From Mesorhizobium tamadayense (GTDB lineage: Bacteria; Pseudomonadota; Alphaproteobacteria; Rhizobiales; Rhizobiaceae): a DNA stretch of 54,175 nucleotides. A program made the translations under genes and the position numbers. The stretch covers positions 1 to 54,175 of the forward strand of contig NZ_RQXT01000048.1 of assembly GCF_003863365.1 (NCBI RefSeq), given 5' to 3'. Positions 19,082 through 27,025 of the stretch are shown in pieces (within the stretch, counting starts at the first letter, position 1; the number at the start of each line of letters is the position of its first letter). The notes under the pieces were generated by a model that was not told where the DNA came from, made no database searches, and saw only the letters and a list, made by a program, of their open reading frames with translations.

Positions 19082-19848
19082 ATAGCCTTCGCTAGCGCGC
19101 CGGCGACGGCCGCTTCGGCGAGCGGAATGGCGTCGGGCGTGCCGACGGTGATCCAGCGGCCTTGCATCTTCACGCCGAACAGGCGGCCGGCAGCAATCGC
19201 CTTGTCGAAATAGGCGTTGAGCGAATGCGGGCCCGCGGGCGCGTCGTTGAAGATGCGCTTATGGACAATCGCCGCGCCAGCATAGATCAGCCCCGCCGAA
19301 TCTCCCTTAGAACGCCGCAAAGTACCGTCCGGCGCCATCAGGAAATCCGTGCTGCCGCAATGTCCGGTCGCCGATTGGAGTTCCGCGAGCATCAGCAGAA
19401 TGTCCATTTTCGCACCTCGCCAAGCATGGGCGAGTCGCGAGAGGTTGGAAACCTCTCTCTCTATCCAAAATGTGTCGGCGTTGAGCACGTAGAACCGGAC
19501 GCCCAGGTCCGGGAGCGCCTTGATGATTCCACCGGCAGAGTCCAGCAATCCATCGCGCTCATCGGAAATGACGATCCGCGGTGCGTGTCGCTGTTTGACA
19601 TGGGCTACGATCTGCTCAGGAAAATAATGAACATTCACGACGGCTCTTTTGACGCCAACGGCAGCTAGGCTGTCGAGCCCCCAATCCAGCAATGTCTTAT
19701 CGGCGATCTTCACCAACGGCTTCGGCATTGTGTCAGTGATCGGCCGCATGCGCTTGCCAAGACCGGCCGCGAGCACCATTGCCGTCGTTGGGACTAGCGC
19801 CTCGTCCGTTAGCTTTAGGCCCAGATCGTTCACCTTCAAGTCGGTCAT
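19078..19848 (-). CDS. murU: Nucleotidyltransferase, probable MurU-like N-acetylmuramate-1-phosphate uridylyltransferase
   Basis: A 256-residue sugar-phosphate nucleotidyltransferase. Its glycosyltransferase-A fold begins AMVLAAGLGKRMRPITDTMPKPL, where GxGxRMRP binds the nucleotide and the Lys contacts the phosphate. It continues with VVNVHYFPEQI, LLDSAGGIIKAL and VLNADTFW, and ends with WITVGTPDAI. Paired with an AmgK-like kinase domain in the gene just upstream (ATGA overlap), it fits the AmgK-MurU route. That route recycles N-acetylmuramic acid to UDP-MurNAc without passing through GlcNAc. The activity assignment rests on this pairing; other NDP-sugar products are possible. Confidence 0.82.
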   Translation of the reverse strand: MTDLKVNDLGLKLTDEALVPTTAMVLAAGLGKRMRPITDTMPKPLVKIADKTLLDWGLDSLAAVGVKRAVVNVHYFPEQIVAHVKQRHAPRIVISDERDGLLDSAGGIIKALPDLGVRFYVLNADTFWIEREVSNLSRLAHAWRGAKMDILLMLAELQSATGHCGSTDFLMAPDGTLRRSKGDSAGLIYAGAAIVHKRIFNDAPAGPHSLNAYFDKAIAAGRLFGVKMQGRWITVGTPDAIPLAEAAVAGALAKAI

Positions 19849-21347
19849 TCCTCCAGCAGGCCATGGGCGACATAGAAGTCGTGTAACCCGGAGAGCGCCG
19901 GATGCGCCAGCGCTCTTCTCAGATAGTCGCGGATGCGCGGCAGGTGTTTCAGATAGTAAGGCTTGCCGTCGCGCTTTTCGAGCCGCACGAAAATGCCGAG
20001 GATCTTCGAATTGCGCTGCGCCGCCATGATCGCATAGGCCTCGGCGAAACCCGCTTCGTCGAAGGCGCCGGCAGCGCGGCGGGCCGCGACGTAGGCTGCG
20101 ACGGTGCGCTGCTCGATCTCGGGCGAGACGGTGACGCGCGCGTCCATGGCCAGCGAGGCGACATCGTAAGCCGCCGGCCCGATCAGTGCGTCCTGCACAT
20201 CGACGATGCCGAGCCGGTCGAGGCCGGATCGATCTGCGCGCCAGATGATGTTGGGCGAATGGAAGTCGCGCAGCATCAGTGTGTATTCGCTGCCCGCGAG
20301 CCGGTCGAGCAAGGCACTCCATTCCTTGTGGTAGCCGGCTCGCAATGCATCGCTCGCCGGCTTGCCCGTAATCCACGGCACATACCAGTCGACCAGAAGG
20401 TCTGCCTCGATCAGCATGGCGTCGCGGTCGAAGGGCGGCACGTCGTGGAACACGCCCGGCGCGGCCTCCATGCGGTCGGGCCACGCCTTGCCGTGCATCA
20501 TGGCGAGCAGTTCCGCCGCCGCTTCATAGCGTTCGGCGATGGGCTGGCCGTCGCTGCCGAGAAAACCCTCCGAGCCGAGATGCTCGAGCAGCAAGAAGCC
20601 CTGGTCGAGGTCTTGCGCGTGGATCGCCGGTACGCTGACGCCGGCGGCAAGCAGCGCCCGGTCGATGGCGACGAAGGCGGTGACGGACTGGGCCGTGTGG
20701 GCGATCACCGCATAGGGCTTGCCGTCGCGCACCGGCGGACCGAGCACGAGGCGCGGCGAATTCATCAGCACCCGCGGCGCCTGGCCGGGTAGCGAGACGA
20801 TCTCGTAGGAGCGCGCGGAAGCATCGCCGACGAAATGACGGCGGCCCGCCTCACCCCATCCGGCAGAGGCCAGGAAATCGCGCATGGCCAGCGATCGCGC
20901 CGCCCGTTCGAACGTTGCTCCCTGCCCGGAGATCCTTGCCGACCGGCCCGCGCCCTGCTCGGCAAGCTCGACCTGGAGCGCATTGTCCGGCAGACGGTCC
21001 CCGGCCCGTTCCGGCCATTCGATGAGCGCGGCACCCTGCGCCAGCGCATCGTCGAGCCCGAGCTCGTCGAGTTCGTCCGGCGAGGAAAGGCGGTAGAGGT
21101 CGAAATGGTGCACTGGCACCCGCGTCTCGTAGCTCTGCACCAGCGTGAAGGTCGGGCTCGGCACTTCGAGGCCGGCGTCGTCGGCGAGCGCCCGGATCAG
21201 GGCACGGGCCAGCGTCGACTTCCCGGCGCCGAGATCACCCTTCAGCGCGATCGCGTCGCCGGCGCGCAGCGCCATGGCAAGGTCCTCGCCAAGCCTTGCC
21301 GTCGCCGCCTCGTCGGCGAGAAAACGTTCCAATACCGTCTCTGCCAA
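19845..21347 (-). CDS. tsaE: TsaE ATPase fused to AmgK-like sugar kinase
   Basis: A 500-residue two-domain protein. Residues 1 to about 150 are TsaE, the ATPase needed with TsaB and TsaD for tRNA t6A37 modification: Walker A KGDLGAGKSTLAR (about 36-48), SPTFTLVQ and LIEWPERAGDRLP. From about 155 onward is an aminoglycoside-phosphotransferase-fold domain with the catalytic region LMLRDFHSPNIIW and the metal-site VDVQDALIGPAAYDVASL, like the AmgK MurNAc/GlcNAc kinase. The frame opens at TTG (21347), three codons after the divL stop and in the same frame, so no ATG is possible for the full domain. Its stop overlaps the MurU-like start. Confidence 0.9.
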   Translation of the reverse strand: MAETVLERFLADEAATARLGEDLAMALRAGDAIALKGDLGAGKSTLARALIRALADDAGLEVPSPTFTLVQSYETRVPVHHFDLYRLSSPDELDELGLDDALAQGAALIEWPERAGDRLPDNALQVELAEQGAGRSARISGQGATFERAARSLAMRDFLASAGWGEAGRRHFVGDASARSYEIVSLPGQAPRVLMNSPRLVLGPPVRDGKPYAVIAHTAQSVTAFVAIDRALLAAGVSVPAIHAQDLDQGFLLLEHLGSEGFLGSDGQPIAERYEAAAELLAMMHGKAWPDRMEAAPGVFHDVPPFDRDAMLIEADLLVDWYVPWITGKPASDALRAGYHKEWSALLDRLAGSEYTLMLRDFHSPNIIWRADRSGLDRLGIVDVQDALIGPAAYDVASLAMDARVTVSPEIEQRTVAAYVAARRAAGAFDEAGFAEAYAIMAAQRNSKILGIFVRLEKRDGKPYYLKHLPRIRDYLRRALAHPALSGLHDFYVAHGLLEE

Positions 21348-21353
21348 AGTGCG

Positions 21354-23921
21354 TTACTCGGCCGCTTCGCGGATGCCGCCGGAGGGCGTGTCGGGGAAGG
21401 TGCAGATGACCGTCGTGCCCTTATCCGTGCCGGTCTCGATGCGCACCGTTCCGCCATGCAGCTCGACGAAGCTCTTGACGATCGACAGCCCCAGCCCCGC
21501 GCCGCGCCGGCGGCCGCCATTGGCGCGCGGCTCGAAGCGGCGGAAGACCGATTCCAGAACGTCCGGCGGCATGCCGGGCCCGTCGTCGTGGACGGAGAAT
21601 TCAACCCCTTTCGCGAGCTGACGGCAAATGAGCGTGATCGTGCTCGCCTCCGGCGCATAGTTCGCGGCATTGCTCAAGAGATTGTAGAGGATCTGGCGGA
21701 CACGGATCTCGTCGCCGTGGAAGCTCTTTGGCGCCGCCGCCGCGTCTATTCTGAGCTTGATCGAGTGCTCCTCGAGCCGGTCGGCGACCAGCTCGGCGGC
21801 CGCGGCGATGGTCCTGTCGACGCTCATCTCAGAAATGTCGAGCTGCATGATGCCGGCATCGACCGTCGCCAGGTCCAGTATGTCGTTGACGATGGTGAGC
21901 AGCACCGAGGACGACGAGCCGACATGCTCGACATATTCGCGCTGCTTTGGCGTCAGCGGTCCCGTCGTCGGTAGCGACAGAAGCTCGGTGAAGCCGATGA
22001 TGTTGGTCAGCGGCGAGCGCAGTTCGTAGGAGACGTGCTGCACGAACTCGTTCTTCAACTGGTCGGACTTCTCCAGCGCCTCGTTCCTGTCCTTCAGCGC
22101 CCGCTCGACATTGACGGTGTCGGTGACGTCGACGAAGGTCATCATCACTTGCCCGTTGGGCAGATGGATGACGGCATAGCTCAGCACCGTGCCGTTGACG
22201 AGCTCGGTCTGGCCGTGACGGTCGCGGCGTTCGTCGTCGAAGCCGGTGATGGCGGCGACGAAGCCGCTCCACGGACTGTCGGTCGCGCGCCGGTTGCAAA
22301 GGTCGCGGATCGCCGAGACATGCACGTTCGGCTTGATCGCGTCCGGCGTCAGCCCCCACAGCGCGATGAAGGCGGGGTTGGACAGGCGAAGCCGTCCGTC
22401 CGGTCCGAACACCGCCACGCCCTCCGCCAGATTGTCCAGCGTCTCGCCCTGCACGCGCACGGCGGTCTGGTAGCGGCTTTCGAGGTCCATCTTCTCGGTC
22501 AGGTTCTCGAACACCCAGGTGACACCGCCTTTGGGCTGCGGGTTGGCCACCACGCGGATCGTCTTGCCGTCAGGCAGGTGCCACCAATGCTCCTGCGATT
22601 CGACGGCGCGATAGGCGCCGAGCAGGTTCTCCTTCCAGCGCCGCCATTCCGGCTGCTCGGCGATCTTGCCTTCGCTGCGCAGCCGGTCGAGCAGCAGCGC
22701 ATTGGAGGGGGCGCTGTGCAGGAAGCTGCTGTCCAGGCCCCACAGCTTCTGGAATGCCTGGTTGAAGAAGCGCAGGTTTTCGTCCGTGTCGAAGATCGCC
22801 ACGGCCGTGTTGAGCTGGTCGAGCGTGTCGGCATGGCTGCGCACGGTGCGCTCATACTCGGCGCGGATCGTCTCGATGGCGCTGACGTCGCAGGCAAGTC
22901 CCGCCGAGCTGTCGGCGCCGGCGAAGTCGGTGACCGAAAACATCCGGCGATCGCCCTCGATCACCGTCGACAATGTCTGCTCGAAGACGGGGCGCGACTT
23001 GTGCTGCGCGGCGATCTGCTCGCGCGCCTGCCCGCCGAGGAACTCTTTGGCCTCGCGCACGGCGGCTTCCGCGCTTTCCGCCTCCACAGCCTCGGCGTAG
23101 GCCCGGTTGACCCATTTCAGCCGCCCGTCTGCCGCGCGCAGCCATGTCGGCATCTTCAGCGCGTCGAGCAGGCCGAGCATGGTGTCGTAGTCGGCGCTGA
23201 GCCGCTGGTTCTCGATCTTCAGCCGGGCCTGGCTGCGCAGCGTTTCCGACAGCGAGATGAAGCGGACCAGCACATGCGCGGCACTTTTGCGGCCATGCAC
23301 CTCGAGCGGCATGCCCGCCTGGGTTTCTATGACGAGGTCGAACGCCTTCGCCTGGTCACGCAGGGCAGCTATGGCGTTCTCGAGCGCCGCGGCGGAACGC
23401 GGCATCAGCCAGCGGCCAAAGGCGAGGAAGGCGGACCTCTCGTCCGGCGCGCCGCTTTCGAGCGGCAGGCTACCGATCAGCTCCGGCTTCTTGCTCTCGG
23501 AACTCCACACCACGACACGCTGGTCGCGCAGATTGAGCAGCGCCTCCGAGCGCTGCAGGGCCGCGTTCACGTCGGCGATGCGCGCCCTGAGCTGGACATT
23601 TTGCGCCGCCGTCCGTGCCCGCTCGCGGATCAGGAAGATGGCCGAGACAAGTGCTGCCCCCATGACGCCGGCGAACATGGCGAGCTGCATCACCTCGACC
23701 GTGTTGACCGCCGGGGCCGCCTTCTGCGCGATGCCGGTTTCGGCACGCGCCGCAAGGTCAAGCAACGGGCCGGCAAGCGCGGCGCTGGCAAGAAGCGTTC
23801 CGAGGCGGGCGCCGGCGCGCGACGTGAAACCGCCGCCCCTGGCGGCGGAGCCGGTCGTGATCGAATCCTCGTGGCCGCCGGAAACGGCCTTTCCCGCGCG
23901 TGGCGGGTTATCCCCCGGCAT
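21354..23921 (-). CDS. divL: DivL-type cell-cycle sensor pseudokinase
   Basis: A membrane-anchored PAS-containing histidine-kinase-like protein of 855 residues. It has a hydrophobic N-terminus with two segments (about 35-55 and 80-100), several PAS repeats, a dimerisation helix and a complete HATPase domain (N box NLLSNAANYAP, DDGPGMPPDV, GAGLGLSIVKSFVELHGG). The H-box reads EFVQHVSYELRSPLTNIIGF: Tyr632 (TAC at 22028-22026) takes the place of the phospho-acceptor His. That substitution is the hallmark of DivL, which controls CckA and CtrA phosphorylation. The ATG at 23921 has AAAGGA seven bases upstream. It is followed closely by the tsaE fusion gene. Confidence 0.85.
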   Translation of the reverse strand: MPGDNPPRAGKAVSGGHEDSITTGSAARGGGFTSRAGARLGTLLASAALAGPLLDLAARAETGIAQKAAPAVNTVEVMQLAMFAGVMGAALVSAIFLIRERARTAAQNVQLRARIADVNAALQRSEALLNLRDQRVVVWSSESKKPELIGSLPLESGAPDERSAFLAFGRWLMPRSAAALENAIAALRDQAKAFDLVIETQAGMPLEVHGRKSAAHVLVRFISLSETLRSQARLKIENQRLSADYDTMLGLLDALKMPTWLRAADGRLKWVNRAYAEAVEAESAEAAVREAKEFLGGQAREQIAAQHKSRPVFEQTLSTVIEGDRRMFSVTDFAGADSSAGLACDVSAIETIRAEYERTVRSHADTLDQLNTAVAIFDTDENLRFFNQAFQKLWGLDSSFLHSAPSNALLLDRLRSEGKIAEQPEWRRWKENLLGAYRAVESQEHWWHLPDGKTIRVVANPQPKGGVTWVFENLTEKMDLESRYQTAVRVQGETLDNLAEGVAVFGPDGRLRLSNPAFIALWGLTPDAIKPNVHVSAIRDLCNRRATDSPWSGFVAAITGFDDERRDRHGQTELVNGTVLSYAVIHLPNGQVMMTFVDVTDTVNVERALKDRNEALEKSDQLKNEFVQHVSYELRSPLTNIIGFTELLSLPTTGPLTPKQREYVEHVGSSSSVLLTIVNDILDLATVDAGIMQLDISEMSVDRTIAAAAELVADRLEEHSIKLRIDAAAAPKSFHGDEIRVRQILYNLLSNAANYAPEASTITLICRQLAKGVEFSVHDDGPGMPPDVLESVFRRFEPRANGGRRRGAGLGLSIVKSFVELHGGTVRIETGTDKGTTVICTFPDTPSGGIREAAE

Positions 23922-23993
23922 GTCTTGGTCCTTTTCGCCGCTTGAATGCAAGACCGCCCTGAATGCGTCGCGGCCCTTATATTCCCGGACCGC

Positions 23994-24035
23994 GAATCAC
24001 AACAATAACGCCTGCCGGAATCGGCGTGAAGAATC
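23994..24035. promoter_or_regulatory. Cluster of three GANTC (CcrM) sites upstream of divL
   Basis: GAATC occurs at 23994-23998, 24018-24022 and 24031-24035, three sites in 42 bases, 73-115 bases upstream of the divL ATG. GANTC is the target of the cell-cycle methyltransferase CcrM of alphaproteobacteria, whose methylation state can modulate promoters of cell-cycle genes. The sites are seen; their regulatory role is inferred. Confidence 0.45.
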
Positions 24036-24043
24036 ATAGGCGC

Positions 24044-24080
24044 AAAAAAAGAAGCCGGGCGGAAGTCAACGCCCGGCTTT
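24044..24080 (-). terminator. Rho-independent terminator of ahcY
   Basis: AAGCCGGGCG (24052-24061) and CGCCCGGCTT (24070-24079) form a perfect 10-bp stem with an 8-base loop. On the minus strand it is followed by TTCTTTTTTT. It lies 29 bases past the ahcY stop codon. Confidence 0.9.
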
Positions 24081-24108
24081 CAATATATTGTAGATATTTT
24101 CGCTTTGG

Positions 24109-25509
24109 TTAATAGCGGTAGTGTTCCGGTTTGAACGGGCCCTGCGGCGTCACGCCGATATAGGCCGCCTGCTCGGAAGACAGCTCGGTGAGGCGCGCGC
24201 CGAGCTTGTCGAGATGCAGCCGCGCCACCTTCTCGTCGAGGTGCTTGGGCAGCACATAGACCTGGTTCTGGTACTGGCCGTGCTTGGTGAAGAGCTCGAT
24301 CTGCGCCAGTACCTGGTTGGTGAACGAGGCCGACATGACGAAGCTCGGATGACCGGTGGCGTTGCCGAGGTTGAGCAGGCGGCCCTCGGACAGAAGGATC
24401 ATCCGTTTGCCGTCCGGGAAGGTGATCAGGTCCACCTGCGGCTTGACGTTAGTCCATTTCAGGTTGCGCAAAGCCGCCACCTGGATCTCGTTGTCGAAGT
24501 GGCCGATGTTGCCGACGATCACCATGTCCTTCATCGCCCGCATATGGTCGAGCGTCACGACGTCCTTGTTGCCGGTGGTGGTGATGACGATGTCGGCGGT
24601 CGGTGCCGCGTCTTCCAGCGTGACCACCTCGTAGCCGTCCATCGCCGCCTGCAGCGCGCAGATCGGGTCGACCTCAGTCACCTTGACGCGGGCGCCGGCG
24701 CCGCGCAGCGAGGCCGACGAGCCCTTGCCGACATCGCCGTAGCCGCAGACCACGGCGACCTTGCCGGCCATCATCGTGTCGGTGCCGCGGCGGATGCCGT
24801 CGACCAGCGATTCCTTGCAGCCGTATTTGTTGTCGAACTTCGACTTGGTGACGGAGTCGTTGACGTTGATCGCCGGGAAGGGCAGCAGGCCCTTCTTCTG
24901 CAGCTGGTAGAGCCGGTTGACACCGGTGGTCGTTTCCTCGGTGACGCCGCGGATCGCTTCCCTCTGCTTGGTGAAGAAGCCGGGCGAAGCCTTCATGCGC
25001 TTCTTGATCTGCGCGAACAGGATCTCTTCTTCCTCGCTGCCGGGATTGGACAGCACGTCCTCCCCGGCCTCGGCGCGGGCGCCGAGCAGGATGTACATGG
25101 TGGCGTCGCCGCCATCGTCGAGGATCATGTTGGAGGTGCCGCCGTCGGCCCACTGGAAGATCCTGTCGGTGTAGTTCCAATAGTCCTCCAGCGTCTCGCC
25201 CTTGATGGCGAACACCGGGATGCCCGCCTCGGCGATCGCCGCCGCGGCATGATCCTGGGTCGAGAAGATGTTGCAGGAGGCCCAGCGGATATCGGCGCCC
25301 AGCGCCTTCAGAGTCTCGATCAGCACCGCCGTCTGGATCGTCATGTGCAGCGAGCCGGTGATGCGCGCGCCCTTGAGCGGCTTCTTGTCGCCGAACTCCT
25401 CGCGGCAGGCCATCAGGCCCGGCATTTCGGTTTCGGCGATCTCGATCTCCTTGCGGCCCCAGCCGGCAAGCGAGATGTCGGCGACCACATAGTCCTTGCT
25501 ACCCGTCAT
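24109..25509 (-). CDS. ahcY: Adenosylhomocysteinase (SAH hydrolase)
   Basis: AhcY reversibly splits S-adenosylhomocysteine into adenosine and homocysteine and so completes the activated methyl cycle. The 466-residue protein shows the start KDYVVADISLAGWGRKEIEIAE, SCNIFSTQDHAAAAI, NDSVTKSKFDN with catalytic Lys and Asp, NAD-binding CGYGDVGKGSSASLRGAGARV, and the C-terminal KPEHYRY, in which Lys and Tyr reach the neighbouring subunit's NAD site. Length is typical of the bacterial form with the extra insert. The ATG at 25509 was selected because MTGSKDYVVAD matches rhizobial orthologues. A candidate SahR operator lies upstream at 25623-25638. Confidence 0.98.
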   Translation of the reverse strand: MTGSKDYVVADISLAGWGRKEIEIAETEMPGLMACREEFGDKKPLKGARITGSLHMTIQTAVLIETLKALGADIRWASCNIFSTQDHAAAAIAEAGIPVFAIKGETLEDYWNYTDRIFQWADGGTSNMILDDGGDATMYILLGARAEAGEDVLSNPGSEEEEILFAQIKKRMKASPGFFTKQREAIRGVTEETTTGVNRLYQLQKKGLLPFPAINVNDSVTKSKFDNKYGCKESLVDGIRRGTDTMMAGKVAVVCGYGDVGKGSSASLRGAGARVKVTEVDPICALQAAMDGYEVVTLEDAAPTADIVITTTGNKDVVTLDHMRAMKDMVIVGNIGHFDNEIQVAALRNLKWTNVKPQVDLITFPDGKRMILLSEGRLLNLGNATGHPSFVMSASFTNQVLAQIELFTKHGQYQNQVYVLPKHLDEKVARLHLDKLGARLTELSSEQAAYIGVTPQGPFKPEHYRY

Positions 25510-25622
25510 GGCAGTGCTCCGGTGTGATTGTCTTCTCAAAGCGCTCCGGCGCCGGGGACGGCGCATGGAGGGCGCGAATTGCCGGCCTGACTAGCAGATC
25601 GGCCGCCAAACGACAATGGGAT

Positions 25623-25638
25623 ATAAAGAAATCTTTAT
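25623..25638. promoter_or_regulatory. Candidate SahR operator upstream of ahcY
   Basis: ATAAAGAAATCTTTAT is a perfect 7-bp inverted repeat (ATAAAGA / TCTTTAT) with a two-base centre, 114 bases upstream of the ahcY start in an otherwise GC-rich region. It resembles the AT-rich palindrome that I recall for SahR, the ArsR-family repressor of methionine-cycle genes in Proteobacteria that responds to S-adenosylhomocysteine. The sahR gene itself is not in the window. Confidence 0.6.
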
Positions 25639-25683
25639 TCGTGCATGTCTTTCGAGACGATATGCGTGCCCGATCGCGGCCCT

Positions 25684-25980
25684 TCAGATTTCCTCGCCGA
25701 AGCGCGAGGCCACCAGCTGCTCCAGCGCGTCCATCGCCGGGGCGGCTTGCGGACCGGTGGCGGTGACGCGGATCGAATAGCCGGGGCTTGCCGCCAGCAT
25801 CATCAGGCCCATGATCGACGTGCCGCCGACCTTCACGCCGTCCTTCTCGACATGGATGGTGGCGTCGAAGCCGCTGGCGACCTGGACGAACTTGGCCGAG
25901 GCGCGGGCATGCAGGCCGCGCTGGTTGACGATCGGGAACTCCCGCACCACCTCGTCCCTCTCCGGCGCATGAGCGTTCAT
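25684..25980 (-). CDS. ptsH: HPr phosphocarrier protein
   Basis: A 98-residue HPr, the phosphocarrier between enzyme I and EIIA proteins. The phospho-His site is NQRGLHARASAKFV (His24). The regulatory serine region is GGTSIMGLMMLAAS (Ser55), the target of HPr kinase. It overlaps the upstream EIIA-Man gene by ATGA. With no EIIB or EIIC genes nearby, it belongs to the regulatory PTS of rhizobia, which senses carbon or nitrogen state and does not carry sugar. Confidence 0.95.
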   Translation of the reverse strand: MNAHAPERDEVVREFPIVNQRGLHARASAKFVQVASGFDATIHVEKDGVKVGGTSIMGLMMLAASPGYSIRVTATGPQAAPAMDALEQLVASRFGEEI

Positions 25981-26378
25981 TTGCTGCTCAGGAGCTGGCT
26001 GGCGACGTTGATGTATTTGCGCCCTGCTGCCTGCGCCTCGTCGAGCGCGGCGGCCATGTTGTCGCCCTTGCGGACCGAGGAGAGCTTGATCAGCATCGGC
26101 AGGTTCATGCCGGCAATCACCTCGGTGCGGCCGGATTCCATGACAGAGATCGCGAGGTTGGAAGGCGTGCCGCCGAACATGTCGGTGAGCACGATGACGC
26201 CGGCCCCGGTGTCGACGCGCGCCACCGCGTCGACGATGTCGGCCCGGCGCTTCTCCATGTCGTCGTCGGCGCCGATCGCGACCGTTTCGAAACTGTCCTG
26301 TGGCCCCACTACATGTTCTACGGCATGCCGGAACTCGGTGGCGAGTTGACCGTGCGTCACGAGCACGAGTCCGATCAT
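25977..26378 (-). CDS. PTS EIIA component, mannose type (regulatory)
   Basis: A 133-residue stand-alone EIIA-Man domain. The phosphorylated His is His9 in GLVLVTHGQLA, and the family motif TDMFGGTPSNLA follows near residue 65. Rhizobia carry this protein without a matching mannose permease, so it most likely signals phosphorylation state, possibly to neighbouring regulators such as ChvG/ChvI. A stretch of 164 bases separates it from hprK and holds a possible promoter, while its stop overlaps the HPr start. Confidence 0.93.
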   Translation of the reverse strand: MIGLVLVTHGQLATEFRHAVEHVVGPQDSFETVAIGADDDMEKRRADIVDAVARVDTGAGVIVLTDMFGGTPSNLAISVMESGRTEVIAGMNLPMLIKLSSVRKGDNMAAALDEAQAAGRKYINVASQLLSSK

Positions 26379-26453
26379 TCTTTGGTGGCTCCCGTCATCG
26401 CCGCTTTACAGGCGTATCTTATGTTCGCCGGCCATTCCAGGCGGCGGGAGCGC

Positions 26454-26482
26454 TATCTTGTCGACGCACGGCCGGTTGACAA
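26454..26482 (-). promoter_or_regulatory. Possible promoter for EIIA-Man and HPr
   Basis: On the minus strand TTGTCA (26482-26477) and AAGATA (26459-26454) are 17 bases apart, a sigma70-like spacing, about 75 bases upstream of the EIIA start. The match is moderate and no operator was recognised. Confidence 0.35.
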
Positions 26483-26542
26483 GCCCAAAATTGCGACGGC
26501 TTGGGCCATTTTGACGCATTGCAACAAAAAATCCGGACCGGA

Positions 26543-27004
26543 TCATGAAAAAGGCAGGATCGACAGCCGAGCCATCACGGCCGGCAAGGCCGTGACGGCA
26601 TTGCGCTCGGCAAGATCGATGCGCGGCACGGGACAGCCCGCGACCGGCTCGCGGATATCTTCCTGAAAACGGGCCATCTCCTCCTTCGGCACCAGCCGCA
26701 CATGGAGGTCGATCACCCCGCCCGGTTCGAACGGCAGTGGGCGCGGAATGAAGCCCGGCACTTCGGCGAGACCGGCGATAGTGGCCGGCGCCCGGCAGAC
26801 AAGTCGTCCGTGATGCGTGGCGGCAAGCAGCCTGTCGTCGCTGATCAGCCGCGAAAACAGCCCGCGGATCCGGCAATGGTCGATGAGCGTCAGCGCCAGC
26901 GTCGTCTTGCCGGCGCCGGACGGCCCGGTGATGAGGACGCCGCGGTCGCCGATGAGGATCGCCGTTGCGTGGATATTTTCAGGCTTCAACGTGGGGTCGG
27001 GCAT
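26543..27004 (-). CDS. hprK: HPr kinase/phosphorylase, short alphaproteobacterial form
   Basis: HprK phosphorylates or dephosphorylates the regulatory Ser of HPr. This 153-residue form has only the C-terminal catalytic domain, with Walker A GPSGAGKTTLALTL (about 27-40), the SDDRLLAA region and EVPGFIPR. The N-terminal domain of the Gram-positive enzyme is missing, as is usual in alphaproteobacteria. It follows chvG with a 21-base gap, so chvI-chvG-hprK are likely co-transcribed and link the two-component system with the regulatory PTS. Confidence 0.93.
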   Translation of the reverse strand: MPDPTLKPENIHATAILIGDRGVLITGPSGAGKTTLALTLIDHCRIRGLFSRLISDDRLLAATHHGRLVCRAPATIAGLAEVPGFIPRPLPFEPGGVIDLHVRLVPKEEMARFQEDIREPVAGCPVPRIDLAERNAVTALPAVMARLSILPFS

Positions 27005-27025
27005 GATCGTGTCTTGCTCCGGAGA

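Noticed and set aside
21347..21354. DivL and the TsaE-AmgK protein as one gene split by a false stop.
   Set aside because: The two frames are in phase, but DivL ends with a complete HATPase domain and TsaE starts a complete domain at once, so two separate proteins is the simpler reading.
25510..25690. A possible SAH or SAM riboswitch in the ahcY leader.
   Set aside because: No conserved SAH or SAM-II riboswitch core or pseudoknot could be recognised; the palindrome at 25623-25638 gives a simpler protein-operator explanation.
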